From an uncultured Flavobacteriales bacterium (GTDB lineage: Bacteria > Bacteroidota > Bacteroidia > Flavobacteriales_G > Salibacteraceae): a stretch of DNA of 64,000 nt. The notes under the pieces were generated by a model. The model did no database searches and had not been told where the DNA came from. It saw only the letters and a program-made list of their open reading frames with translations. A program made the translations under genes and the position numbers. Below, piece by piece: positions 1 to 8,939 of the stretch (within the stretch, counting starts at the first letter, position 1; each line of letters opens with the position of its first letter). The stretch is from contig CALSPD010000004.1 of the NCBI GenBank assembly GCA_943788145.1, forward strand, positions 62,001-126,000, in the 5' to 3' direction.

Positions 1-59
1 ATTATGTGATTGAAGCGAATATCAATAGAAGACTTAAGCGAGCAACTGTAACAGCATAA
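1..59 (+). CDS. nqrB: Na+-NQR subunit B, C-terminal end (partial)
   Basis: The reading frame beginning at base 3 encodes the last 18 residues of a protein (YVIEANINRRLKRATVTA) and stops at 57-59. A basic NINRR-type tail directly upstream of nqrC fits NqrB, the membrane subunit carrying covalent FMN and riboflavin in the sodium-pumping NADH:quinone oxidoreductase. The identification rests on gene order (nqrB precedes nqrC) and the tail. The rest lies outside the window. Confidence 0.8.
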   Translation, partial: YVIEANINRRLKRATVTA

Positions 60-69
60 TCATTTAACC

Positions 70-849
70 ATGGCTATAAATAAAGAATCACAGAGTTTTA
101 CTTTCATTTTTTCCATCATAATGGTGGTCGTTGTTGCTACGGTGCTTTCATTGGCTGCACTTGGGTTGAAAGAACCACAAATGGAAAATCAGAAACAAGA
201 GAAGATGCAAAACATCCTCGCATCAATTCAAGTTAATGTGGACAGATCTGAGGCTTCCAGCGAGTTTTTGACTTATGTAAAGAAAAGACTCGTCTTGAAT
301 GCAAAGGGAGAAGTCATCTCTACAACAGAAGGCCCGGTCCGAACCATAGCTGTTGATGGTAAAGATGCCTTCGAGGCAGATGGGTTTAACGTGGATGTCA
401 AGAAGCAATATCGAGATCAAACCATGGCTGATTCAGACAAAAAGTATCCTCTATTTGAATGTGAGAAGGACGGAAAACCATATTTCGTAATACCCTTAAT
501 TGGAACTGGTTTATGGGGACCAATCTGGGGATATATTGCGCTGGGTTCAGATATGAATACTGTGTTGGGAGCGACATTTGATCATAAGACTGAAACTCCA
601 GGTCTTGGTGCGGAAATAAACCAAGGTTGGTTTCAAGAGCCATTCGTAGGAGAAAAGATATTTGATGAAAATGGAGACTTTGTTTCCATTAAAGTAATTA
701 AAGGTGGGGCTGCTCCGGATGATATGCATGGAGTAGATGCGATCACAGGTGGTACCATTACTAGTAATGGTGTGAGTAACATGCTTGAGAATACCTTGAA
801 AGTATATGTTCCTTATTTTAAAATGAACGCTGATATAGCTGCAATATAG
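70..849 (+). CDS. nqrC: Na+-translocating NADH:quinone reductase subunit C
   Basis: A 259-residue protein with one N-terminal membrane helix (about residues 10-32) and a periplasmic FMN-binding domain. Near the C-terminus the motif TGGTITS (226-232) matches the flavinylation signal SGATxT, so Thr229 is the expected phosphoester FMN acceptor. Family knowledge: NqrC passes electrons within the NqrA-F complex, which couples NADH oxidation to Na+ export. It starts 10 bp after nqrB and is followed 6 bp later by nqrD, so it is part of one transcript. The transferase that attaches its FMN, ApbE, is encoded at the end of the same run. Confidence 0.96.
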   Translation: MAINKESQSFTFIFSIIMVVVVATVLSLAALGLKEPQMENQKQEKMQNILASIQVNVDRSEASSEFLTYVKKRLVLNAKGEVISTTEGPVRTIAVDGKDAFEADGFNVDVKKQYRDQTMADSDKKYPLFECEKDGKPYFVIPLIGTGLWGPIWGYIALGSDMNTVLGATFDHKTETPGLGAEINQGWFQEPFVGEKIFDENGDFVSIKVIKGGAAPDDMHGVDAITGGTITSNGVSNMLENTLKVYVPYFKMNADIAAI

Positions 850-855
850 ATTAAC

Positions 856-1554
856 ATGAGTACAGAAGTAAAAAGCGCACCATCAGAGGCAATTTTGGCT
901 AAAGAGCCGAGCGAGCCTTTATTCTCGAAACGGAATAAGAAGCTTTTATCCGATCCACTTAATGATTCGAACCCAATTACGGTTCAAGTCTTGGGGATTT
1001 GTTCGGCACTTGCGATAACCGTTCAAGTCAAGCAGGCGATCGTAATGTCTTTATCGGTTTTAGCCGTATTGATAGGTGGAAATTTGATTATATCATTAAT
1101 CCGTAATGTCATTCCTAGCCGGATTCGAATTATCGTTCAACTTGTGGTGGTGGCGTCTTTGGTAATCTTAGTAGACCAGGTTTTAAAGGCGTATGTCTAT
1201 GACGTAAGCAAGGCGCTGTCGGTATTTGTCGGATTGATCATCACGAACTGCATCATTATGGGTCGCCTAGAAGCGTTTGCATTAGCCAACAAGCCTTGGC
1301 CTTCAGTCTTAGACGCAATTGGAAATGCGGCCGGTTATGGGTGGATACTAATAGTTATAGCGGTGGTTCGTGAAGCTTTTGGATCAGGTTCCTTGATGGG
1401 TTTCAAATTCATTCCAGACGCGTGGTTGATTTCGAATGGAGGGTTTTATGCCCATAACAATATGATGATTTTACCTCCTATGGCGTTAATTGTTGTTGGA
1501 ATTATCATCTGGATCCAACGAGCAAAGAATAAAGCATTAATTGAAGAACATTAA
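856..1554 (+). CDS. nqrD: Na+-translocating NADH:quinone reductase subunit D
   Basis: A 232-residue integral membrane protein with about six helices after a hydrophilic N-terminal tail of about 40 residues. The segment LIITNCIIMGRLEAFA contains the conserved Cys of NqrD/RnfE. Family knowledge: NqrD and NqrE are homologous, inverted-topology subunits that together hold an intramembrane iron centre through conserved cysteines. It lies between nqrC and nqrE with gaps of 6 bp on each side. Length and order are normal for the family. Confidence 0.96.
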   Translation: MSTEVKSAPSEAILAKEPSEPLFSKRNKKLLSDPLNDSNPITVQVLGICSALAITVQVKQAIVMSLSVLAVLIGGNLIISLIRNVIPSRIRIIVQLVVVASLVILVDQVLKAYVYDVSKALSVFVGLIITNCIIMGRLEAFALANKPWPSVLDAIGNAAGYGWILIVIAVVREAFGSGSLMGFKFIPDAWLISNGGFYAHNNMMILPPMALIVVGIIIWIQRAKNKALIEEH

Positions 1555-1560
1555 TAGATC

Positions 1561-2205
1561 ATGCTAGAATTAGTAAACATTTTCGTTAAAGCGATTTTCA
1601 TTGAAAACATGATTTTCGCCTATTTCCTAGGTATGTGTTCATACTTAGCGGTGTCTAAGACTGTGAAAACAGGTGTTGGCCTTGGGGCGGCAGTTGTTTT
1701 TGTACTTGGAATAACGGTTCCTGTAAATTATCTATTGGAGAACTATGTTCTAAGCGAGGGCGCTTTATCTTGGATCGATGGTATAATGGGATATGCCGGT
1801 GAAGACGCGGTATTTGCCACCATAGATTTGAGCTTTCTTTCTTTTATCATGTTCATCGCTATCATTGCTTCAATGGTGCAATTAGTGGAAATGGCAGTTG
1901 AGAAATTCGCACCTGCGCTTTATGGAGCACTTGGCATTTTCTTGCCATTGATCGCGGTAAACTGCTCGATTTTGGGTGGCGCGTTGTTCATGCAAGAGCG
2001 ACAGTACAGTACCATTGCAGAGGCCACTTCTTTTGGACTAGGTTCAGGAGTTGGATGGTTCTTGGCAATAGTTGCTATTGCAGCGATAAGAGAGAAAATA
2101 AAATATTCGAATGTACCAGCTCCTTTGAGAGGACTAGGTATCACTTTTATTATCACAGGTTTGATGGGCATTGCCTTCATGGCCTTTATGGGAATTGAAC
2201 TTTAA
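1561..2205 (+). CDS. nqrE: Na+-translocating NADH:quinone reductase subunit E
   Basis: A 214-residue, six-helix membrane protein. [20 protein letters not shown] near the N-terminus and [11 protein letters not shown] in the middle carry the two conserved cysteines typical of NqrE/RnfA, which with the NqrD cysteines ligate the intramembrane iron centre (family knowledge). nqrF starts 10 bp downstream. Nothing unusual is seen. Confidence 0.96.
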   Translation: MLELVNIFVKAIFIENMIFAYFLGMCSYLAVSKTVKTGVGLGAAVVFVLGITVPVNYLLENYVLSEGALSWIDGIMGYAGEDAVFATIDLSFLSFIMFIAIIASMVQLVEMAVEKFAPALYGALGIFLPLIAVNCSILGGALFMQERQYSTIAEATSFGLGSGVGWFLAIVAIAAIREKIKYSNVPAPLRGLGITFIITGLMGIAFMAFMGIEL

Positions 2206-2214
2206 GCAAAAGAC

Positions 2215-3507
2215 ATGGTAACTACAGTTATAGTAAGCATCGTTGTATTTCTCTTTTTCGTCATCCTATTGGTGTCGATCATTCTTTTTGCCAAGGCGAA
2301 GCTTTCGCCTAGTGGAAAGGTGAAAATAACCTTGAACGGAGAAAAGGTAATTGAAGTAGAAGCGGGAGGAACCGTATTAAGCACGCTTGGAAATAATGGA
2401 ATCTTCCTTCCATCAGCTTGCGGTGGAGGTGGAACCTGTGTTCAATGTAAATGTCAAGTTATTAGTGGAGGTGGATCTATTCTACCAACCGAAGAGCCCC
2501 ATTTCTCTAGAAAAGAGGTTGCAGATCATTGGCGTCTTGGTTGCCAAGTTAAAATTAAGGAAGACATGGATATTCATATTCATGAAGAAATTTTCGGAAT
2601 TAAGAAGTGGGATGGAACTGTTGTAAGAAATTATAACGTGGCCTCATTTATTAAGGAGTTTGTCGTTGAGATCCCAGCAGATATGGGCTATAAAGCAGGT
2701 GGATATATTCAAATTGAGATTCCATCATGTGAAATTAAATATAGCGACATCGATATTACAGCTCACCCGAAAGAACATCCTGGAGAACCAGATAAATTCA
2801 AAAAAGAGTGGGACACATTTAACCTGTGGCCACTTGTAATGAAGAATACAGAATTGGTTGAAAGGGCGTATTCAATGGCTTCTTATCCAGCGGAAGGTCG
2901 TGAAATCATGCTAAACGTACGTATTGCTACTCCACCATGGGATAGAGCCAACAATAAATGGATGGATGTTAATCCTGGAGTTGCTTCTTCTTACATTTTC
3001 GCTCAAAAGGAAGGCGATAAAGTCACTATTTCAGGCCCTTATGGAGAGTTCTTTATTAAGGATACGGATGCAGAAATGCTCTATATCGGAGGTGGTGCGG
3101 GTATGGCACCAATGCGAAGTCATCTATACGAGCTTTTCCGAACGATTAAAACAGGGAGAAAAGTTACCTACTGGTATGGAGGAAGATCTAAACGTGAATT
3201 ATTCTATATCGATCACTTTAAGGCGCTGGAGAAAGATTTCCCGAATTTCAAATTCTACATGGTCTTATCTGAACCACTAGAAGAGGATAATTGGAAGGTG
3301 AAAAGTGATTGCGAAAGTGAAGGCGATGGATTTGTTGGCTTCGTGCACAATGCCGTTATCGATCAATACTTGAAAAAGCATGAGGCCCCGGAAGACTTAG
3401 AAGTTTATTTCTGTGGTCCACCAATGATGAATCAGGCTGTTCTAAAAATGGCTGACGAATGGGGCGTTCCACCAGAGAATGTAGCGTTTGATGATTTTGG
3501 CGGATAG
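2215..3507 (+). CDS. nqrF: Na+-translocating NADH:quinone reductase subunit F
   Basis: A 430-residue electron-input subunit. It has an N-terminal membrane helix (about 3-26), a plant-type ferredoxin domain with Cys69, Cys75, Cys78 and Cys110 as 2Fe-2S ligands ([10 protein letters not shown]), and a ferredoxin reductase module. RAYSMASYP is the FAD-binding motif, [12 protein letters not shown] the start of the NADH-binding domain and CGPPMM its end. It oxidises NADH and feeds the 2Fe-2S centre. Its last 17 bases overlap the start of apbE, which suggests translational coupling. Confidence 0.97.
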   Translation: MVTTVIVSIVVFLFFVILLVSIILFAKAKLSPSGKVKITLNGEKVIEVEAGGTVLSTLGNNGIFLPSACGGGGTCVQCKCQVISGGGSILPTEEPHFSRKEVADHWRLGCQVKIKEDMDIHIHEEIFGIKKWDGTVVRNYNVASFIKEFVVEIPADMGYKAGGYIQIEIPSCEIKYSDIDITAHPKEHPGEPDKFKKEWDTFNLWPLVMKNTELVERAYSMASYPAEGREIMLNVRIATPPWDRANNKWMDVNPGVASSYIFAQKEGDKVTISGPYGEFFIKDTDAEMLYIGGGAGMAPMRSHLYELFRTIKTGRKVTYWYGGRSKRELFYIDHFKALEKDFPNFKFYMVLSEPLEEDNWKVKSDCESEGDGFVGFVHNAVIDQYLKKHEAPEDLEVYFCGPPMMNQAVLKMADEWGVPPENVAFDDFGG

Positions 3508-4630
3508 TCGAATATTTAGAAAAAATTTAGGTCCCTTTGGTTTATTCCAAGGGGATCTTTGTTTAGCGCTTCTTATTCTGCTATCAAGTTGTTCCCCAAA
3601 GCTTGAGAAAACTACCCCAGATGAGTTCAAGCAAGTTTTACATGGTCAAGCTCAAGGCACAACTTGGAACATTGTTTATTACGACATCAGAGAGCGAAAT
3701 TTTCAGAAGAGTGTTGATAGTATTTTACAAAGAATTGACGAGTCAATTTCAACTTATCAAGAGGGTTCGGTAATAGATACTTGGAACAATTCCGATTCAG
3801 GAAGCCTTGTCGATGCGCTATTCATAGAAGTCTATATTAATTCTTGGAAAAGCTACAAAGCAACTTTTGGGGCATTTGACCCCACAGTTATGCCATTAGT
3901 TTCATACTGGGGTTTTGGACCGGAAAAATACGTTCATCCAGAATCTATAAATAAGCTAGAGATTGACTCGATTAGCGAATTGGTTTCTTTTGAATCGCTC
4001 GAATTAATTGTCAATGGAAAAGCTCTTGATATGGATTCCTTAAGTAATCAAGGCAAGCCATTAAAGGCTGCATTTTTGCGAAAAAGGGACCCAAGGATAA
4101 AACTGGATTTCAATGCTATAGGCCAAGGTTGGAGCGTAGATAAAGTAGCTGAATTCATTGAATCCAAGGATGTCAAGGTATTCTTTATAGAAATTGGAGG
4201 CGAAATTGTTGCTGGAAATCCGAAACCCGATGGGGAGTTGTGGAGATTCGGGATTGATAAACCAGAATCCGATTTATCAAAGCGAGCATTAAATGCTGTT
4301 ATTAGTATTCGAAATAGGGGAATGGCCACGAGTGGCAATTACCGCAAGTTTTATGAACAGAATGGGATCAAATATTCGCATACGATAAATCCTCATACGG
4401 GTTTCCCAGTCAAACATAATTTATTGAGTGCCACAGTAGTTTCGACCACTGCGTCAGAAGCGGATGCTCTCGCCACAGCATTCATGGTTATGGGAAAGGA
4501 TTCTACGATAAGCTATTTAAGTAAGAGAAGCTATATGAGTGCATATGTGTATCTAATCTATGACTCTGCTGGGGTTTTTAAAACGTACAACAGCCCACAG
4601 ATTAAATCGAATATATCGAAGGTTGATTAG
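3491..4630 (+). CDS. apbE: FAD:protein FMN transferase (ApbE family lipoprotein)
   Basis: About 379 residues from the ATG at 3491 (a TTG at 3488 is in frame). LLSSC near residue 35 is a lipobox, so the protein is probably an inner-membrane lipoprotein facing the periplasm. ApbE hallmarks are [46 protein letters not shown] and the C-terminal [13 protein letters not shown]. Family knowledge: this Mg2+-dependent enzyme transfers FMN from FAD to the Thr of NqrB and NqrC. Its overlap with nqrF places it as the maturation gene of the operon. Confidence 0.94.
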   Translation: MILADSRIFRKNLGPFGLFQGDLCLALLILLSSCSPKLEKTTPDEFKQVLHGQAQGTTWNIVYYDIRERNFQKSVDSILQRIDESISTYQEGSVIDTWNNSDSGSLVDALFIEVYINSWKSYKATFGAFDPTVMPLVSYWGFGPEKYVHPESINKLEIDSISELVSFESLELIVNGKALDMDSLSNQGKPLKAAFLRKRDPRIKLDFNAIGQGWSVDKVAEFIESKDVKVFFIEIGGEIVAGNPKPDGELWRFGIDKPESDLSKRALNAVISIRNRGMATSGNYRKFYEQNGIKYSHTINPHTGFPVKHNLLSATVVSTTASEADALATAFMVMGKDSTISYLSKRSYMSAYVYLIYDSAGVFKTYNSPQIKSNISKVD

Positions 4631-4815
4631 CTATTTTTACATTGTTCGCTGGGCCTTGCACCGCAAACTGAACAGTTTTCATTACCATCATTAAGCATGG
4701 GGTTGTTGCTTGCACACGTGCCGGCAAATTCACCATCCTTTTTAGCCCAAATCTTAATTGCAATACCGGCTACTCCTAATCCTAACAACAATGCTGCAAG
4801 CAATACTACTCTCAT
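4627..4815 (-). CDS. Small four-cysteine membrane protein, candidate NqrM-like Na+-NQR maturation factor
   Basis: A 62-residue protein with one N-terminal helix (about 3-23) followed by KKDGEFAGTCAS and a short Cys-rich tail: Cys34, Cys48, Cys51 and Cys59 (C-x13-C-x2-C-x7-C). It is convergent with apbE and overlaps its stop by 4 bp. Family knowledge: in gamma-proteobacteria nqrM (DUF539) follows apbE and encodes a protein of similar size with one helix, a G-S/T-C motif after it and further cysteines. It is needed for the NqrD/NqrE iron centre. I infer an equivalent role here. Proteins of this type in Bacteroidota are usually labelled only as membrane or secreted protein. Confidence 0.6.
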   Translation of the reverse strand: MRVVLLAALLLGLGVAGIAIKIWAKKDGEFAGTCASNNPMLNDGNENCSVCGARPSEQCKNS

Positions 4816-4842
4816 GGGCCAAAATTAATCAAGCTGTACGAT

Positions 4843-5592
4843 TTAGTCTTCGTTTAGGATAAGTTCTCCTTTACCTTCATCATGCCATTTTGTAATATGC
4901 AAAGGTTTGCCATGCACAATGATATTCCCCCAGTCAAAAATTTGGTAATAGACTGCCTCAGAGGCAAAAAGTTCAATGTCCCCACTCGATTCGCTATGAG
5001 CTATGCTAATCTTTGTTTCTAAGGCACTCGCATCGATTGGAGCATAACTCGCAGAATAGAAATAAGCAACATTCGCTTTTCCAACGGCAATGACTTTTGT
5101 AGCACCGGTATGCGAAATAATGTCTAAACTATCACCAGAATAAGCAATTTGAACGCTGCTGGCATTATCATTGATTTCAAATTTTAAATGGCTGCTGTTG
5201 TTGTCATTTTTGAAAATGAAGTTTGCCGCACTGTAATCGAATACATGATCTAAGTTTTTATAATGCACGGTAACCAATGGAATTGAACTTTGATCTCGAA
5301 CCCAATCACATGAAATTTCATCTGAAATATTCAGGACGCCACTCTGAACACGTGTTTTAATACCACTTATTACGTTTTCGCCAGTCGTCACAAATACGAG
5401 ATTGAAAGTGTCTTGAATGACCTCTACACGAATTCGATCATCGACAATAATCGTTTGAAAGGCTCCAATTTGACGCATTTCAGTAATCTCTTTCCCAAGT
5501 GATTTCAAACAATCTGGACGGCTTTCTTTTTTGCAAGAACAAAATGCAAGAAGAAATAACAGACTAAAACCGAAATGATGTGCCGAGCTCAA
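4843..5592 (-). CDS. Head GIN domain (DUF2807) lipoprotein
   Basis: A 249-residue protein with a signal peptide and lipobox-like FCSC near residue 20, followed by a beta-rich region resembling DUF2807. It opens with GAFQTIIVDDRIRVEVIQ, continues with VTTGENVISGIKTRVQSGVLNIS and then has alternating short strands expected of a right-handed beta-helix. Such proteins are common, poorly characterised Bacteroidota envelope proteins. It overlaps the end of the upstream PagL-like gene by 29 bp, so the two are probably co-transcribed. Function is unknown. Confidence 0.75.
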   Translation of the reverse strand: MSSAHHFGFSLLFLLAFCSCKKESRPDCLKSLGKEITEMRQIGAFQTIIVDDRIRVEVIQDTFNLVFVTTGENVISGIKTRVQSGVLNISDEISCDWVRDQSSIPLVTVHYKNLDHVFDYSAANFIFKNDNNSSHLKFEINDNASSVQIAYSGDSLDIISHTGATKVIAVGKANVAYFYSASYAPIDASALETKISIAHSESSGDIELFASEAVYYQIFDWGNIIVHGKPLHITKWHDEGKGELILNED

Positions 5593-6631
5593 TATAATCT
5601 GCTTTAAAGTAATGAGTTTTTATACTAAGGTTTATTCCTAACCAATGATTTAGATAGTATTTAAGCGCCATTCGATTGAATACTAGTCCATCTGTTTTAA
5701 GTTGGTCATAAATGTAGAGCCCCATTGCCAGTGAAACTTGAAGTTTATCTATGTGAAGTTGGTATGCCAAATGTGGTCCTAGTTGGATGTTTTCAATTGC
5801 ACTAATTGATTCGCCTCGTGCTTCAATAGTTGGTATGTGGCTTGAATTATAGAATGAATTGATTCCAATGGCAATTGAACTCCGTCTGCCAAGGCTCATA
5901 GTGCGCTGTGCGACCAATGAAAATGCAGGATAAAACTTACCCCTATTTGCGCTGGTTTGTTTGAATCCAGCATAGATTCCGATCTCCCAATTCGATTCTA
6001 TCCTTTGGTCTTTGAAAATTTGTTTTGACGTTGAATCATTGGGCCCAAACCTGCGTTCGATGCCCAAAGAAATCATGGGGTAATTCAGACCTAAATTTGG
6101 GAGTATTGTTCCGCCATTTGAAAGATGATTGTAGCTGAAACCTGCGGTTGATGTGAGTCTATTGCTTAGTCGATATTTTACTTTTTGACCCAACATTAAA
6201 AATGCGTTTAGGTGACTTCCAATCGCAATGTTTTGATAGTTGGTCTTATAATCAAATGGGCGCGTAACATAACCAACGCCTACAGCCATATCTACAGACC
6301 AAGAAAAACGCTCTGTTTTCACAAGAGGGAGCAAAACAAATCCACTTATTATATAACCATAACCAAGGGTTTTTTTATTGGATAAGTCTAAACCTTTACA
6401 CAAGATTCCATATTCAGGAGTATTGTAAAGTTGATGCCAATATTTTGAGCCGTTCGCTTGTTTGTTAATTCGAATATCTATTGATTGAGCTGGGCCAATT
6501 GGTAAATGTTTCATGCTGTGCCTGTGTGGCAGCAAGAACCCTCGATTATAAGTCGCTTCGATTCCAATCTGTCCGAAACCCGAAAGGTTTATGAGCATGA
6601 AGAGTAAGAAGAGGCTTTTCAATTGCTTCAA
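5564..6631 (-). CDS. Outer-membrane acyloxyacyl hydrolase (PagL-like lipid A deacylase)
   Basis: A 355-residue protein with a signal peptide (about 1-20, ending GFGQ) and alternating amphipathic strands of an outer-membrane barrel. FSYNHLSNGG (165-174) matches the PagL catalytic H-x-S-N motif, giving His169 and Ser171. Family knowledge: PagL removes the 3-O-linked acyl chain of lipid A in the outer membrane. The protein is longer than proteobacterial PagL, as Bacteroidota members usually are. It is divergent from mazG and overlaps the following DUF2807 gene. Confidence 0.78.
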   Translation of the reverse strand: MKQLKSLFLLFMLINLSGFGQIGIEATYNRGFLLPHRHSMKHLPIGPAQSIDIRINKQANGSKYWHQLYNTPEYGILCKGLDLSNKKTLGYGYIISGFVLLPLVKTERFSWSVDMAVGVGYVTRPFDYKTNYQNIAIGSHLNAFLMLGQKVKYRLSNRLTSTAGFSYNHLSNGGTILPNLGLNYPMISLGIERRFGPNDSTSKQIFKDQRIESNWEIGIYAGFKQTSANRGKFYPAFSLVAQRTMSLGRRSSIAIGINSFYNSSHIPTIEARGESISAIENIQLGPHLAYQLHIDKLQVSLAMGLYIYDQLKTDGLVFNRMALKYYLNHWLGINLSIKTHYFKADYIELGTSFRF

Positions 6632-6730
6632 TGGTCTAAACTGGTAATGTCAAAATTGCCACGCGAATATTGCAAACAAATAGGAACTCAATGCGTTGCT
6701 TGTGAAGTTGATAAAATTAACCTTTGGCAC

Positions 6731-7501
6731 ATGAGACCGGAATCAGAAGCAATTGAACGACTTGTGGCAATTATTGCCGAGTTAAGAGCAGGATGCCCTT
6801 GGGATAGAAAACAAACGCTTGAGTCATTGAGATACTTGACCATAGAAGAAACCTATGAGCTAAGTGATGCCATAATTGAAGGCGATTTGGAGGAGATAAA
6901 AAACGAACTGGGAGATATTATGATGCATGTTGTTTTTTACGCCCAAATAGGTTCTGAAAAGAACGCATTTACCTTGTCGGATGTGATAAATGGAGTTTGT
7001 GATAAACTTATTAGGAGACATCCACATATATATGGTGATGTGATTGTAGCGGATGAGGAAGAGGTCAAAAGCAATTGGGAAAAGATTAAACTGGCTGAAG
7101 GAAGGAATTCTGTTCTAGAAGGAGTGCCTAAGAGCTTACCTGCTATGGTTAAGGCAAATCGAATTCAGGAAAAGGCAAGAGGAGTTGGATTTGATTGGGA
7201 TGAAGAAGGCCAAGTCTGGGATAAGGTTCATGAAGAACTTGCCGAACTAAAACACGAAGTGGATGCGAAGAGTTCTCATGAAAAAATTGAAGACGAATTT
7301 GGCGATGTGTTGTTTAGCATGATCAATTATGCAAGGTTTGTTGGGATTAATCCAGAAGACGCCCTTGAACGCACCAATAAAAAATTTATCAAACGCTTTC
7401 AGTTTTTAGAAGAACGAAGCAAAATCCTGAAGAAGACATTGTCAGAAATGTCTTTAGTTGAAATGGAGGAGATTTGGCAGGAGTCGAAATCTAAGCATTA
7501 A
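6731..7501 (+). CDS. mazG: Nucleoside triphosphate pyrophosphohydrolase MazG
   Basis: A 256-residue protein with two MazG domains. The first has RAGCPWDRKQT, EETYEL and EIKNELGDIMMHVVFYAQ (EExxE and ExxxD metal ligands); the second has KVHEELAEL and EDEFGDVLFSMINYAR. It hydrolyses (d)NTPs to monophosphates and may also affect ppGpp (family knowledge). I chose the ATG at 6731 because homologues begin just before the ExxxxRLVAII segment. An upstream in-frame start at 6623 would overlap the divergent neighbour. Its stop overlaps that of the convergent ZIP gene by 4 bp. Confidence 0.92.
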   Translation: MRPESEAIERLVAIIAELRAGCPWDRKQTLESLRYLTIEETYELSDAIIEGDLEEIKNELGDIMMHVVFYAQIGSEKNAFTLSDVINGVCDKLIRRHPHIYGDVIVADEEEVKSNWEKIKLAEGRNSVLEGVPKSLPAMVKANRIQEKARGVGFDWDEEGQVWDKVHEELAELKHEVDAKSSHEKIEDEFGDVLFSMINYARFVGINPEDALERTNKKFIKRFQFLEERSKILKKTLSEMSLVEMEEIWQESKSKH

Positions 7502-8208
7502 CTCAATAAGCCTAGGCTTATTCCTAACACAATCACCGCGATTCGTTTAGGACTCAATCTGTGGTGATCGCTACTTTCAAATAGAATAGTGGTTGAAACA
7601 TGAAGTAGGATGCCAACGGTAAGACCTAAACTCATAAACATGACTTCAGCCGCAGATTCTCCGAGTTTCTCACCAATTAAATATTGGATCGAACTGCCTA
7701 AAACTGTACAAAAAATAAAACCGATTAACCAAATGATTGAGGTTTTAGTCGGTTTTCCGGCCTTGGCTAATAGGATTGAAAGGGTTATAGCCACGGGTAT
7801 TTTATGCAACATAATTCCTATCGTTAGCTGGTCGTAATAAACTGAAGTTGAGCTAAATAAAATCGAAGCCATGGGCATACCCTCAATTAATGCATGAAGG
7901 CACAATGCAACATAGGAGATGAACAAAATCTTATTATCACCGTTTGAGTGAGAATGACCATGTTCTATTCCCTTCGAGTAATTCTCGAGAATTATTTGAA
8001 TCAGGAATCCCGCCAATAAAAAATATCCAGCCGATTTTGGAATCTGCTCGAATAATTCTGGTAAAATGTGAGTGAAGATGATGGTCATTAAAAACGCACC
8101 ACCAGCTGATAAGAACAGATAAATCCAAGTTCTATTGGTAGGAGGCTTTGTAATAAACCAGATACCAGCGGATAAGGAAAGCACCAAACCGAGCAGATAA
8201 AAGATCAT
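7498..8208 (-). CDS. ZIP family metal transporter
   Basis: A 236-residue, mostly hydrophobic protein with about eight helices. FTHILPELFEQIP (helix 2), a His-rich loop EHGHSHSNG and the helix-4 motif LHALIEGMPMA match the ZIP family, where the His and Glu in helices 4 and 5 (MLHKIPVA) form the metal pathway. It probably imports Zn2+ or another divalent metal into the cytoplasm; the substrate cannot be read from sequence. It begins directly at the end of the methyltransferase gene (8209), so the two are likely co-transcribed. Confidence 0.87.
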   Translation of the reverse strand: MIFYLLGLVLSLSAGIWFITKPPTNRTWIYLFLSAGGAFLMTIIFTHILPELFEQIPKSAGYFLLAGFLIQIILENYSKGIEHGHSHSNGDNKILFISYVALCLHALIEGMPMASILFSSTSVYYDQLTIGIMLHKIPVAITLSILLAKAGKPTKTSIIWLIGFIFCTVLGSSIQYLIGEKLGESAAEVMFMSLGLTVGILLHVSTTILFESSDHHRLSPKRIAVIVLGISLGLLS

Positions 8209-8937
8209 CTATTTCTTTTGTGCAATGATAATAATGCGTGGCTGATCAGGTGAAAAAGGTTTCAGTTGATAATTGCCGTGAGTTGATCGAATTTCAAATC
8301 CTGCAGATGTCACCATTTGAATCAATTCCGGGAAATTGAAGGCTTGAACACATTCTTGAAAAACGAATTCATTTATTGAATCCTTTACTTTGATTTGCTT
8401 GATGATTTTTTTTCCGATGAGCTTTTTACTTATGCTAAAGGAGACATTTTCTATCGACAGTTCTTGCGATTGCTGAAAGTTTGCCTCAACAAACTCAGGG
8501 TTTAAATAGTCGAAAACAAACAAGCCACCTTGATTCAATGATCGATTAGTGTTTAAAAGGGCGGTTAAGTGTTCATCAATGGTCTCAAAATATCCAAAAC
8601 TGGTAAATAAGTTTAGCGCTAAATCAAACTGCCCACAATTAAATGGATTTCGAATATCTCGTACATGAAATTTTAAATCAACGGTTTCAAACTTTCTAGC
8701 CTCCTCTATACTGTTCTTGGAAAGATCAATACCGACAACATTAAATCCCTTTTCATTTAGGCCAATAGCATGCCTTCCCTTGCCGCAAGCGATATCTAAT
8801 ACTCTTGCATTATTGGAAATATTTAGAAATGCAAGAAGCGCAGTTATGAATAACTGCGCTTCTTGCTCGTCCCTGTTGGAATAAAGAAGGTGATAATACT
8901 TGGTGTCAAACCAAGTCCTAAACCACTCAGTTTCCAT
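8209..8937 (-). CDS. Class I SAM-dependent methyltransferase
   Basis: A 242-residue Rossmann-fold methyltransferase. VLDIACGKGRHAIGL is motif I for SAM binding, VVGIDLS is motif II and FDLALNLFTSFGYF the post-motif II region. The C-terminal part (about 150-240) is less conserved and probably decides the acceptor, which is unknown. It sits between the S46 peptidase gene (2 bp upstream) and the ZIP gene (directly downstream), giving a tight three-gene run. No signal peptide, so cytoplasmic. Confidence 0.85.
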   Translation of the reverse strand: METEWFRTWFDTKYYHLLYSNRDEQEAQLFITALLAFLNISNNARVLDIACGKGRHAIGLNEKGFNVVGIDLSKNSIEEARKFETVDLKFHVRDIRNPFNCGQFDLALNLFTSFGYFETIDEHLTALLNTNRSLNQGGLFVFDYLNPEFVEANFQQSQELSIENVSFSISKKLIGKKIIKQIKVKDSINEFVFQECVQAFNFPELIQMVTSAGFEIRSTHGNYQLKPFSPDQPRIIIIAQKK

Positions 8938-8939
8938 TC

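Noticed and set aside
6623-6730. N-terminal extension of MazG with cysteines (start at 6623)
   Set aside because: It overlaps the divergent PagL-like gene start and does not match family N-termini; the ATG at 6731 fits.
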